Positions 6,353 to 12,970 of a DNA stretch of 14,147 bases are shown here, one piece after another. Source of the stretch: Candidatus Aenigmatarchaeota archaeon (GTDB lineage: Archaea; Aenigmatarchaeota; Aenigmatarchaeia; GW2011-AR5; WALA01). Position 1 is the first letter of the stretch, and every line of letters starts with the position of its first letter. Below the pieces are notes generated by a model that was given only the letters and a program-made list of their open reading frames with translations, made no database searches and was not told where the DNA came from. The position numbers were made by a program, and so were the translations under genes. The stretch lies in NCBI GenBank assembly GCA_015523085.1, contig WALA01000056.1, forward strand, positions 1 through 14,147. Reading direction: 5' to 3'.

Positions 6353-6403
6353 AAGATAAATTGTGCGAAAAATGTTTTAAAGATTCACGAAGAACTAATA
6401 CAC
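6353..6403. promoter_or_regulatory. Symmetric bidirectional promoter (asnS / lipoprotein operon)
   Basis: Only 51 bp separate the two divergent start codons. TTTAAA at 6376-6381, embedded in TTTTAAAG, is the only TATA-like box. Its centre is 26.5 bp from the asnS ATG and 25.5 bp from the lipoprotein ATG. Neither gene has a ribosome binding site, so both mRNAs are probably leaderless and read from the same self-complementary box. Confidence 0.6.
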
Positions 6404-6760
6404 ATGAAATACGGTGGGGCTTTGATCGTGATAAGTGTTGCTGCATTGGTTCTCGTGTCGGGATGCGTTTCTCACACTTCACCAGTTGATGTTGAGAACA
6501 AGACCGTTAAGCAGCTCGCCATTGATAACTGCATTGCGCTTTGTCAAGACCTCATTGAATCGGGCGTCGATTTGACGAACGGCCCCTGCCTCTCGGACAA
6601 TTACGCGTGGAACGTCAGTGATTGGGTATGCGACATAGCGCACAACCCGAGAATGCCCATTGACAACGATCCGAGTAACCAATGCCAGGCGTACCGAGCG
6701 GGAAGCGCTCATCACTTTGTTGAGCTCACGCCAAATTGCGAATTCATACGTGCGAGGTGA
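6404..6760 (+). CDS. Small Cys-rich lipoprotein, unknown function
   Basis: The 118-residue protein has a signal peptide with hydrophobic core (GGALIVISVAALVLVSGC) and a lipobox LVSG-C with lipid-carrying Cys21. It should therefore be anchored on the outside of the cytoplasmic membrane. The mature part has six further cysteines (C43, C47, C62, C76, C94, C112), enough for three disulfides. The stretch GPCLSDNYAWNVSDWVCDIA, then HNPRMPIDND and NQCQAYRAG, looks like a conserved family. I recall similar sequences among uncharacterised DPANN archaeal proteins but cannot verify that here. The ATG at 6404 is chosen because the signal peptide begins there and TTTAAA lies 25.5 bp upstream. The frame stays open further upstream only inside asnS. 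It is the first gene of the Mrp operon, and its stop codon sits in the next gene's ribosome binding site. Confidence 0.85.
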   Translation: MKYGGALIVISVAALVLVSGCVSHTSPVDVENKTVKQLAIDNCIALCQDLIESGVDLTNGPCLSDNYAWNVSDWVCDIAHNPRMPIDNDPSNQCQAYRAGSAHHFVELTPNCEFIRAR

Positions 6761-6764
6761 TTTT

Positions 6765-7550
6765 TTGATAACCATGGATACGATAGTTGACAACATGGAG
6801 AATGTCCGCAAGATAAAAAACAGAATTGTCATTTTCAGCGGCAAGGGCGGCGTTGGAAAGACGACGGTTGCCGTCAACCTTGCCTTTGCGCTCGCGAAAT
6901 ACGGCTCGAAAGTCGGACTTTTGGATGCGGACATAACCGGACCGAACGTTCCGAAGATGCTTGGCATAAGTGGTGAGCTCCTCGTGAACGACGAAGGAAA
7001 GATAATCCCAAAAGAGAGGAATGGAGTTCGTGTCGTCTCGATGGGATTTATGATTGACGACAAAAGCCCGGTCATATGGCGCGGGCCGCTGAAGACGAAG
7101 GCTATAAAGCAATTCCTCTCTGAAGTCGTATGGGGCGATGTCGACACGCTTGTCGTTGACTTGCCTCCTGGAACGGGCGATGAGATACTTACGATATTAC
7201 AGTATATGAAGCCAAACAAGGCGATAATCGTCACAACGCCGCAAAGCGTTTCCGTGCTCGATGCATCGCGCGCTGTGAGTATGGCAAAGAAATTCTCCAT
7301 AGAGCACGTAGGTGTCATCGAGAACATGTCCGGCGTGATATGCCCGAAATGCGGCTATGAAATCGATGTTTTCGGTAAGGGAGGCGGGGAGAAGCTCGCC
7401 AAAAATTCAGGAGTTGATTTTCTCGGCTCGTGCCCCATAAACGTCGGCGTCCGGGAGATGAGCGATGAAGGAAAAGTTCCTGTTCTCGACTGCAATTGCG
7501 AGTTTTCAAATTCGATGTTAAAAATAGCTGAAAAAGTTTTGAGGTGGTAA
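6765..7550 (+). CDS. Mrp/NBP35-type Fe-S cluster carrier ATPase
   Basis: P-loop ATPase of the Mrp/ApbC/NBP35 group that binds and hands on Fe-S clusters in the cytoplasm, normally as a dimer. It has the deviant Walker A motif GKGGVGKTT at 26-34 and the Walker B region VDTLVVDLPPGTGDE at about 126-140. The cluster-binding CPKC is at 193-196, whose two cysteines bridge a [4Fe-4S] cluster between subunits. It lacks the N-terminal ferredoxin-like or DUF59 extension found in some relatives. The TTG at 6765 is preferred since GAGGTGA (6754-6760) lies four bases upstream; the ATG at 6774 is the alternative, 13 bases from that site. It starts four bases after the lipoprotein stop and ends one base before the oxidoreductase, so the genes form one operon. 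Confidence 0.93.
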   Translation: MITMDTIVDNMENVRKIKNRIVIFSGKGGVGKTTVAVNLAFALAKYGSKVGLLDADITGPNVPKMLGISGELLVNDEGKIIPKERNGVRVVSMGFMIDDKSPVIWRGPLKTKAIKQFLSEVVWGDVDTLVVDLPPGTGDEILTILQYMKPNKAIIVTTPQSVSVLDASRAVSMAKKFSIEHVGVIENMSGVICPKCGYEIDVFGKGGGEKLAKNSGVDFLGSCPINVGVREMSDEGKVPVLDCNCEFSNSMLKIAEKVLRW

Positions 7551-7551
7551 T

Positions 7552-8835
7552 GTGAACGTTGTTGTTATAGGCGGTGGAGCGGCTGGAGCCATTGCGGCTC
7601 TCGTTGCGAAGAAACGCGGCGCTGATGTGACGCTTATAAGAAAGGACAAAGAGTTCTTCGTCAAGTGCTCGTCACCGTACGTCATATCCGGAGACGTTGA
7701 GTACGACCGCGCCGTTAAGTCGGACACCATGCTGACGTCTAATGGGATAAGGTTGATAATAGGCGAAGTCACGGATATCGACACTGAAAAGAAGATTGTG
7801 AAGGCAAATGGAATTGACTTCTTCTATGACAAGCTCATTATGGCGACAGGGGCGCGACCGTTCGTTCCACCCATGAGCGTGTCTGGAAACGTTTTCACGC
7901 TGCGCGACGGCGATGATGTCAAGAAAATCAAGGAGGCGGCGGAGAGCGCTCAGAAGATTGCAGTTGTCGGCGGCGGCGCGATAGGGATAGAAGTCGCATC
8001 TGAATTCAAGAAAATGGGCAAAGACGTTATGATAATTGAGCTCCTTGATCATCTGATGGAGCGCGTTTATGACGGGGAGTTCTGCGAGAAAATTGAGCGC
8101 ACGCTCTCGGAAAATGGGATTGAAATTCACACATCCACGAAAGTCGAGCGCATAGAAAACAGCAACGTCGTCACGGACAAAGGAACGTTCGAAGCTGATA
8201 TGGTAGTTCTTTCCATTGGCGTGCGCTCGGAAACCGAACTTGCGAAAAAAATCGGCCTCAACGTTGACCGCGGCATAGTTGTCAACGACAAGATGGAAAC
8301 GTCGCTTCGCGACATTTACGCTGCCGGTGATTGCGCCCAGTACGTTTCAATGATAGATGGAAAGCCGGTGCCAAGCCAAATCGCGACAACAGCCGTCATA
8401 GAGGGGAAAGTCGCTGCAATAAACGCCACGGGCGGCGACGTTCGCTTGAACGGACTCACGAATCCGATCGTTTCGGAAGTTTTCGGAACGCCAATTGGGA
8501 GGGTTGGATTCAATGAACTTGACTGCAAGCGCGCGGGTGTGGAGTACATAAAGGGATACGCGAAATCATTGAACAAGTACGACTCGGAAAAAGACGCGAA
8601 ACCACTCGAAGTAAAGCTGCTCTTTGAGAAGAGCAGCAAGGTCATAATAGGCGCAGAGATGATGGGCGCCAACATAGCCGAGCGCATAGACCTCATATCA
8701 TTGGCAATACAGAAGAAGACGACATTGGGTGAGCTCGCTCTGATGAACTACTGCGCGCATCCGAAACTGACACCGCTTCCTTTCATGGAGCCCATAGTCA
8801 TGGCGGCTGAAAATGCGCTCGAGTCACTAAGTTGA
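7552..8835 (+). CDS. FAD-dependent pyridine nucleotide-disulfide oxidoreductase (CoA-disulfide reductase / NADH oxidase family)
   Basis: Cytoplasmic flavoenzyme of 427 residues with two Rossmann domains and a C-terminal dimerisation domain. The FAD-binding GGGAAG motif is at 7-12 (VVVIGGGAAGAIAAL). The NAD(P)-binding GGGAIG is at 140-145 and the second FAD contact is YAAGDCA at 256-262. The single redox cysteine C39 in KCSSPYVISG corresponds to the active Cys of CoA-disulfide reductases and water-forming NADH oxidases. The paired CxxxxC of glutathione-reductase-type enzymes is absent. Whether it reduces CoA or polysulfide disulfides, or oxygen, cannot be told. The GTG start has GAGGTGG (7541-7547) four bases upstream, inside the end of the Mrp gene. 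Its place next to Mrp suggests thiol or Fe-S redox duty. Confidence 0.92.
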   Translation: MNVVVIGGGAAGAIAALVAKKRGADVTLIRKDKEFFVKCSSPYVISGDVEYDRAVKSDTMLTSNGIRLIIGEVTDIDTEKKIVKANGIDFFYDKLIMATGARPFVPPMSVSGNVFTLRDGDDVKKIKEAAESAQKIAVVGGGAIGIEVASEFKKMGKDVMIIELLDHLMERVYDGEFCEKIERTLSENGIEIHTSTKVERIENSNVVTDKGTFEADMVVLSIGVRSETELAKKIGLNVDRGIVVNDKMETSLRDIYAAGDCAQYVSMIDGKPVPSQIATTAVIEGKVAAINATGGDVRLNGLTNPIVSEVFGTPIGRVGFNELDCKRAGVEYIKGYAKSLNKYDSEKDAKPLEVKLLFEKSSKVIIGAEMMGANIAERIDLISLAIQKKTTLGELALMNYCAHPKLTPLPFMEPIVMAAENALESLS

Positions 8836-8840
8836 TTGGC

Positions 8841-9404
8841 ATGAATATGGACGATGTCAAAAAATCAATACTCACTTGCAACAAGTGTGACTTGGCAAAG
8901 ACGAGGAAGAATCCCGTTCCAGGAGAAGGGAGTGTGCACGCGCGCATAATGTTTGTCGGTGAAGCTCCCGGCGCCATGGAAGATGCCACGGGGCGGCCGT
9001 TTGTGGGACGCGCCGGAAAATTCTTGGATGAGCTCCTTTCGAGCATTGGACTCAAGCGCGAAGAAGTTTTCATAACGAACATTGTCAAATGCAGGCCGCC
9101 TCAAAATCGTGACCCCACGGACGCAGAGATAGAAGCGTGTCACGTATTTCTCGACGACCAGATATCAATAATAAGGCCGAAAATAATATGCACGCTCGGA
9201 AGGTTTGCCATGAACTACGTTCTCGACAAGTTCAATGTCCCTCACGGAAGCATAACGGAATCGCACGGGCGCGTGTTCGAGGTGAGAAACCTTTTTGGTA
9301 AGATGATAATCATTCCGATGTACCACCCCGCCGCTGCTTTGTACAATCCTCAATTAAAGAGCGTGCTCGAAGACGATTTTAAAACTTTGAAGAGCGTTCT
9401 TTAA
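8841..9404 (+). CDS. udg: Family 4 uracil-DNA glycosylase, [4Fe-4S]-containing
   Basis: Removes uracil from DNA in base-excision repair. The 187 residues match thermophile-type family 4 UDG. The four Fe-S ligands are C13 and C16 (CNKC), C84 (KCRPPQNRDP) and C100 (EIEAC). Motif 1 is GEAPG at 40-44, followed by GRPFVG, and motif 2 is HPAAALY at 162-168. All key residues are intact. No clear ribosome binding site precedes the start, so ATG 8841 is chosen as the first after the upstream stop at 8835; ATG 8847 is equally possible. As last gene after Mrp, this Fe-S enzyme is a plausible Mrp client, although that is inference. Its stop codon overlaps the stop of the broken membrane gene on the other strand. 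Confidence 0.95.
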   Translation: MNMDDVKKSILTCNKCDLAKTRKNPVPGEGSVHARIMFVGEAPGAMEDATGRPFVGRAGKFLDELLSSIGLKREEVFITNIVKCRPPQNRDPTDAEIEACHVFLDDQISIIRPKIICTLGRFAMNYVLDKFNVPHGSITESHGRVFEVRNLFGKMIIIPMYHPAAALYNPQLKSVLEDDFKTLKSVL

Positions 9405-10238
9405 AACATCTTTCTTATGTCGCGCTCATCGTGTGATAGGAATATTCTGAAAAACGAGATGTATAATATGTAAACGAAAGGCCACACAGCGTAGACGAGC
9501 ACGGGAAGTCCGAACAACTTTATATTTGAATACGGTATGTTTGTGTAAACCCACGCGTGCACCGGTATATTCATGGTCTCCCACACGAATGCGGTTAAGT
9601 AAGTCACTATCAACAAAACGAGGATGGGCTTCCAATATCCTGATATCGTGTCCAAGAGAAGGCTGCGCTCATGCATGCGGTACTCCGCGTATTCCATGAT
9701 GAACCATACGGATAGCCCGGCCACAACGCAGTCCCAAAAGAGCCCGCCTTTTCCAAAGAACATGTACACGCGAACCGTGAAATACACGAGTCCGAGCGCG
9801 CCGATTATTCCAATGGCGTCGTAGAATTTTTTGGCGAATGTTCTGGGCGTTCTTTTTGCTTTCCAGCTTTTGAAAATGTTCATGACGGCAAGGTACGACT
9901 CAAAACACATCATTGAAAGGAATCCCCCACGCGATAATCGTGGCGATGCTTTTGAACGGGACATATTCGGGATAGCTCCACAAGTCGCCGATTATGTTCC
10001 CACCGAGCTCAAATATCACACCGAGAACGCATCCTGCAAGAAACAAATGAAGAAAGAATTTTGTATTTACCAAAATTGTAAATAAACGATTCGCCGCTTA
10101 GGATGTAGTTCATTGCATCGAAAAACAGCACGTACCCTATCATGAAAATTCCCAAGCGTACATAGTCCAGCTCATTACAAATGAAAGAGATATGATAAGC
10201 AATCCGAGAATTCCGTACCAAACGTAAAATTTCTTCAT
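9401..10238 (-). pseudogene. Broken gene for an eight-helix membrane protein, three frameshifts
   Basis: The minus strand reads as one membrane protein of about 279 residues only if the frame is changed three times. Segment 1 starts at ATG 10238 (MKKFYVWYGILGLLIISLSF) and stops at 10142-10140. Segment 2, with RLGIFMIGYVLFFDAMNYIL, uses another frame and stops at 10011-10009. Segment 3 (open 10097-9903) carries GVIFELGGNIIGDLWSYPEY. Segment 4, with MMCFESYLAVMN, continues to the TAA at 9401. The shift between segments 3 and 4 can be placed at a run of five G (plus-strand C run 9924-9928); losing one G joins the frames. About eight hydrophobic helices can be drawn. I do not recognise the family. 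The intact segment-4 frame alone (about 9401-9920) could still be annotated as a 187-residue protein from ATG 9964, but its first ~17 residues are an out-of-frame reading. Indel errors in the assembly are the main alternative. Confidence 0.75.
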
Positions 10239-10288
10239 ATAATTATTTCTCGTGAGCGATATTTAAAAATTTCAGGGCAATTTCTTTT
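10239..10288. promoter_or_regulatory. Symmetric bidirectional promoter (membrane pseudogene / UPF0282 gene)
   Basis: Fifty bases separate the divergent ATGs. TTTAAA at 10262-10267 is centred 24.5 bp from the plus-strand ATG (10289) and 26.5 bp from the minus-strand ATG (10238). No Shine-Dalgarno is seen on either side, so both mRNAs look leaderless. The layout is nearly identical to 6353-6403. The promoter is intact although the minus-strand gene is broken. Confidence 0.6.
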
Positions 10289-11149
10289 ATGACGTTCAAA
10301 GTACTTCCGTTGGCAGCGGACTCGATGGGCGTGCGGTCACTCGCAACGTACGTTGAGACCGACAAGAGGATACTCATCGACCCGGGGGCAGCGCTCGGAC
10401 CGAAACGATACGGCCTCCCACCGTCAGATATCGAGATGAAGGAGCTCACAAGGCACATACGGCTTATAAAATCGTATGCGAAAAAATGCGATGCCATCAC
10501 GATATCTCACTACCACTACGACCATTACATGCCCGAAGATGACATATACGTCGGAAAGAAGGTGTTCATCAAAGATCCAGACCACAACATAAACCTTTCC
10601 CAGAAGAAACGGGCGCACGACTTTCTCGAATCGTTTGAGCTCAATTACGAGGTCAGCGATGGAAAGACGTTCAAACTGGGAAAAACGACGCTGAGGTTCT
10701 CACCGCCGGTTTTTCATGGAGGGACGTCTAAGCTCGGATACGTCATAATGGCTGACGTGGTTTACAAGAATTTCAGGTTTATACACGCATCGGATGTCCA
10801 AGGCCCTCAGACGGATGAGGCTACGGAGTGGATAATAAGCGAGAACCCCGACATTCTCATGCTTTCCGGATTTCCAACGATATTTCTCGGATGGCGATTC
10901 CCCAAAAGCGGGCTCGAGCGTTCGAACGAGAATCTCATAAAAATTTTGAGCGAGACGGACGTTAGCACGATAATTTTAGACCACCATATAGCGCGCGACT
11001 TGAATTACAAGAAGAAAATAACGTCCGTTCTGGCGACTGCTGAGAAGCTTGGAAAGCGCGTTGTCACGGCGGCGGAATTTCTCGGGGAAAAGAACAATTT
11101 CTTGGAAGCTCGCAGAAAAGAGCTGTTTGTGAAAGAAAAACGTTCATAA
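10289..11149 (+). CDS. Metallo-beta-lactamase-fold hydrolase, UPF0282 family
   Basis: Archaeal metallo-hydrolase of 286 residues. The zinc-binding HxHxDH motif is H74-Y-H-Y-D-H79 in ITISHYHYDHYMP. Further likely metal ligands are His in PVFHGGTSKLG, Asp in HASDVQGPQ and the late His pair in IILDHHIARDL. The N-terminal LAADSMGVRSLAT and the DPGAALGPKRYGLPP segment are what I know from the UPF0282 proteins of euryarchaea, whose substrate is unknown. No signal peptide is present, so it is cytoplasmic. The protein is complete. It starts 24.5 bp after a shared TTTAAA box and has no ribosome binding site. It is followed by a long AT-rich spacer, so it appears to be transcribed alone. Confidence 0.92.
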   Translation: MTFKVLPLAADSMGVRSLATYVETDKRILIDPGAALGPKRYGLPPSDIEMKELTRHIRLIKSYAKKCDAITISHYHYDHYMPEDDIYVGKKVFIKDPDHNINLSQKKRAHDFLESFELNYEVSDGKTFKLGKTTLRFSPPVFHGGTSKLGYVIMADVVYKNFRFIHASDVQGPQTDEATEWIISENPDILMLSGFPTIFLGWRFPKSGLERSNENLIKILSETDVSTIILDHHIARDLNYKKKITSVLATAEKLGKRVVTAAEFLGEKNNFLEARRKELFVKEKRS

Positions 11150-11589
11150 TTGCATTCCAACCGTTTGTTTGGATTTCCAAAAAGAAGCAGCGTGCGCCTC
11201 TGCTCAATAGAAACACCAATATATTGACATCTTTTTTGCTCGGACGCAATATATGGTATGTGATATCTATAATTGCTTTTGCATTGAATTTGTGTCAATT
11301 TATATGTTGCATTATAGAAATGCTTTTTAAGTAGGGAGACGATATAATTAGTATAATCACAAATCATATTTATCATATACGGGCTTATAACAGAATCGAA
11401 GAACCAACTTTCCGGTTCACGGGCTTATAACAGAACCGATTTGGGCTTTTGGGCAAATCTAGTTCTTGATTTGAAGATAGTTGTTGCTTTCAACTTCTCC
11501 AAATCTAAGTAGTATATGCACGCGGAAGTTAAAAAGCATTTCGCTGCCGCAATCAATATATTGGAAAATATAGGAGGAGGGTGAAAAAA
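11150..11589. other. Long AT-rich spacer upstream of ftsZ, probable regulatory region
   Basis: At 440 bp this is the longest gene-free stretch in the window and is visibly more AT-rich than the coding DNA. It has several AATATAT elements (around 11213, 11251 and 11555), a direct repeat at 11379-11439, a possible hairpin GATTTG/CAAATC at 11438-11459, and the ftsZ ribosome binding site at its end. TATA-like candidates for ftsZ are AATATATT at 11555-11562 and GTATATG near 11513. The ORFs crossing it in either strand lack ribosome binding sites and protein-like composition. I see no RNA gene that I can name. Confidence 0.6.
11379..11439. repeat. Two-copy 40-bp direct repeat with internal hairpin, upstream of ftsZ
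   Basis: ACGGGCTTATAACAGAA followed by T or C then CGA occurs at 11379-11399 and 11419-11439, exactly 40 bp apart. Between the copies GAACC (11401-11405) pairs with GGTTC (11414-11418) across an 8-base loop. Each repeat contains a TTATAA box preceded by GGGC. The copies could be tandem promoters or operator sites for cell-division control; with only two copies a CRISPR is not supported. Confidence 0.7.
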
Positions 11590-12714
11590 ATGGAAAGTAT
11601 TATAAAATCCATCTTCGATAAGGAGAGTGGAAGCGATTCCTGGACGAATCTCAGGACGGGACAAAATTCCATGGACAAGGAGCTCATGGAGTACCAATCC
11701 CACCAGGCGAAAATCATCGTCGTGGGTGCTGGTGGAGCCGGTTCTAACACGATAACTCGACTTACCGAGATGGGAATAAAGGGAGCTAAAACGGTTGCGA
11801 TAAACACGGACGCGAGGCATTTGCTTCATTCTACGAAGGCTGACAAGAAAATACTCATAGGTAAGGAGCTCACGAGAGGTCTCGGCGCTGGCGGATATCC
11901 AGAAGTCGGAAAGAAAGCGGCCGAGGAGTCCAAAGCTGAGATAAAAGAGGTGCTCAAGGGGGCGGACCTCGTTTTTGTGACGTGCGGCCTCGGAGGCGGC
12001 ACGGGAACGGGATCAGCGCCAGTTGTTGCGCGTCTCGCCAAAGAAGAAGGCGCAATCGTAATAGCAACTGTGACACTTCCGTTCAAAATCGAAGGGGCGC
12101 GCATGGGAAAAGCGGAAGACGGTCTCATGAGATTGAGAAAGGTTGCTGACACTGTGATAGTCATAGAGAACCAGAAGTTGCTTCAGGTTGCTGGAAACAT
12201 GCCACTCAAAGATGCATTCGCCATGGCGGACAATCTCATAGCGACGATGATAAAGGGAATAAGCGAAACGATTTCACAGCCGTCGCTCGTCAACCTCGAC
12301 TACGCCGATGTTCGCGCGGTCATGAAATCCGGCGGAGTTGCTTCCATAGGCGTCGGATCATCCGGAAGCGAGAACCGGGCCAAGGAAGCCGTGATGAAGG
12401 CGCTCAACAACAAACTGCTCGAAGTTGATTACAAGGGAGCAACGGGAGCTCTCATACAGATAATAGGCGGAGACGATATGCGCCTGGACGAGATAAACAC
12501 GATAGGCGAAACGGTCTCACAGTACTTGGATCCAGAAGCTCAGATAATTTGGGGAGCTCGCGTGCTTCCGGACATGGCGGGGAAGATAGAGGTAATCACC
12601 ATAATAACCGGTGTGAAATCCCCGTACATACTTGGACAGATAGACGAGAGGAGAATAGCAGATGGAAGAAAGGGAGCTCTGTCAAATGAGCTCGGAATTG
12701 AGTTTTTGAAGTAA
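11590..12714 (+). CDS. ftsZ: Cell division GTPase FtsZ (FtsZ1 type)
   Basis: Tubulin-like GTPase that polymerises into the division ring at mid-cell. The 374 residues carry the nucleotide loop [15 protein letters not shown] at about 44-58 and the tubulin signature GGGTGTGS at 135-142. The T7 synergy loop [15 protein letters not shown] (235-249) keeps Asn235, Asp237 and Asp240 for GTP hydrolysis. GTGSAP and the overall resemblance to methanogen FtsZ1 place it with FtsZ1 rather than FtsZ2. The N-terminal extension of about 40 residues is poorly conserved, and the C-terminus ends in ELGIEFLK without a long linker. ATG 11590 is preferred, with GGTGA at 11580-11584 five bases upstream; the GTG at 11581 lies inside that site. 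No other division gene is adjacent in the window. Confidence 0.96.
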   Translation: MESIIKSIFDKESGSDSWTNLRTGQNSMDKELMEYQSHQAKIIVVGAGGAGSNTITRLTEMGIKGAKTVAINTDARHLLHSTKADKKILIGKELTRGLGAGGYPEVGKKAAEESKAEIKEVLKGADLVFVTCGLGGGTGTGSAPVVARLAKEEGAIVIATVTLPFKIEGARMGKAEDGLMRLRKVADTVIVIENQKLLQVAGNMPLKDAFAMADNLIATMIKGISETISQPSLVNLDYADVRAVMKSGGVASIGVGSSGSENRAKEAVMKALNNKLLEVDYKGATGALIQIIGGDDMRLDEINTIGETVSQYLDPEAQIIWGARVLPDMAGKIEVITIITGVKSPYILGQIDERRIADGRKGALSNELGIEFLK

Positions 12715-12747
12715 GGGAGTTTCACCCTCCCCCGTTTTTTATTTTTT
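12715..12747 (+). terminator. Transcription terminator of ftsZ
   Basis: Right after the stop codon GGGAG (12715-12719) can pair with CTCCC (12727-12731). Two T runs follow (12735-12740 and 12742-12747). Archaeal termination depends mainly on U-rich tracts, so the T runs are the stronger part of this call. Confidence 0.65.
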
Positions 12748-12754
12748 GAAAATC

Positions 12755-12900
12755 ATGCTTGTCACAAAAGGGAACTTGTGACCACACGGATGGGGAAAGA
12801 ACTTTCCCCTTCCTTCATATTTCCGAAATATCGGAAACCACACCCCATAAAAAGGCGAACGGCGAGTCGCGCCACACCCCAGTCCTATTTCTTCTGAAAA
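12755..12900. other. Structured spacer with serial hairpins, candidate non-coding RNA
   Basis: Perfect stems lie in a row. At 12761-12782, GTCACAA pairs with TTGTGAC. At 12792-12809 the sequence is GGGGAAAGAACTTTCCCC, extended by GGA/TCC to 12788-12813. At 12820-12837, TTTCCGA pairs with TCGGAAA. A weaker stem GGCG/CGCC is at 12854-12873. CCACAC directly follows or abuts the first, third and fourth stems (12782, 12838, 12872), and the last two copies extend to CCACACCCC. Nothing like a protein is encoded on the plus strand. The strand and identity of any RNA are unknown. The stems are too short for a standard H/ACA guide RNA and I see no kink-turn. Confidence 0.4.
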
Positions 12901-12919
12901 GTCGGCCGCCGTCCGCCAT
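12815..12919 (-). CDS. Possible 34-residue Arg-rich small protein
   Basis: A minus-strand ORF from ATG 12919 to TGA 12815 encodes MADGGRLFRRNRTG, then VWRDSPFAFLWGVVSDISEI. In its favour, GGTGA lies five bases before the ATG, inside GGGGTGAG. A TTAATAA promoter core with its TTAA at 12944-12947 is centred 26.5 bp upstream, and the spacing to the divergent rhomboid gene is 51 bp, as in the two bidirectional promoters of this window. Against it, the ORF is very short, it overlaps the hairpins of the structured spacer, and no family is recognised. It may instead be the start of a minus-strand non-coding RNA. Confidence 0.3.
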   Translation of the reverse strand: MADGGRLFRRNRTGVWRDSPFAFLWGVVSDISEI

Positions 12920-12941
12920 TCTTCTCACCCCACAGTTCACG

Positions 12942-12950
12942 TTTTAATAA
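12942..12950. promoter_or_regulatory. TATA box of the rhomboid gene, possibly bidirectional
   Basis: TTTTAATAA lies with its TTAA centre 25.5 bp before the rhomboid ATG, where no ribosome binding site is seen, so the mRNA is probably leaderless. The same centre is 26.5 bp from the ATG of the possible minus-strand small ORF. Confidence 0.5.
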
Positions 12951-12970
12951 TTTAGAAACCAGATGAAGTT

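Noticed and set aside
5936..6403. Upstream extension of the lipoprotein reading frame
   Set aside because: Lies antisense within asnS; the signal peptide and promoter spacing fix the start at 6404.
6479..7327. Minus-strand 282-codon ORF opposite the lipoprotein and Mrp genes
   Set aside because: Antisense shadow of a clear Mrp ATPase; Ser/Thr/Pro-rich composition typical of a complement frame.
11005..11376. Minus-strand 123-codon ORF across the end of the UPF0282 gene and the AT-rich spacer
   Set aside because: Half is antisense to a well-supported gene, the rest is random AT-rich peptide without a start site signal.
11379..11439. CRISPR array
   Set aside because: Only two repeat copies with a 19-base gap that itself forms a hairpin, and no cas genes in the window.
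12755..12880. Standard H/ACA guide RNA
   Set aside because: ACA follows three hairpins, but stems are only 7-11 bp with no internal pocket and no kink-turn; kept only as a candidate unknown RNA.
12759..12947. Plus-strand 62-codon ORF with TTG start after ftsZ
   Set aside because: No ribosome binding site, Pro/His/Ser-rich low-quality peptide, and it lies across serial hairpins after a terminator.
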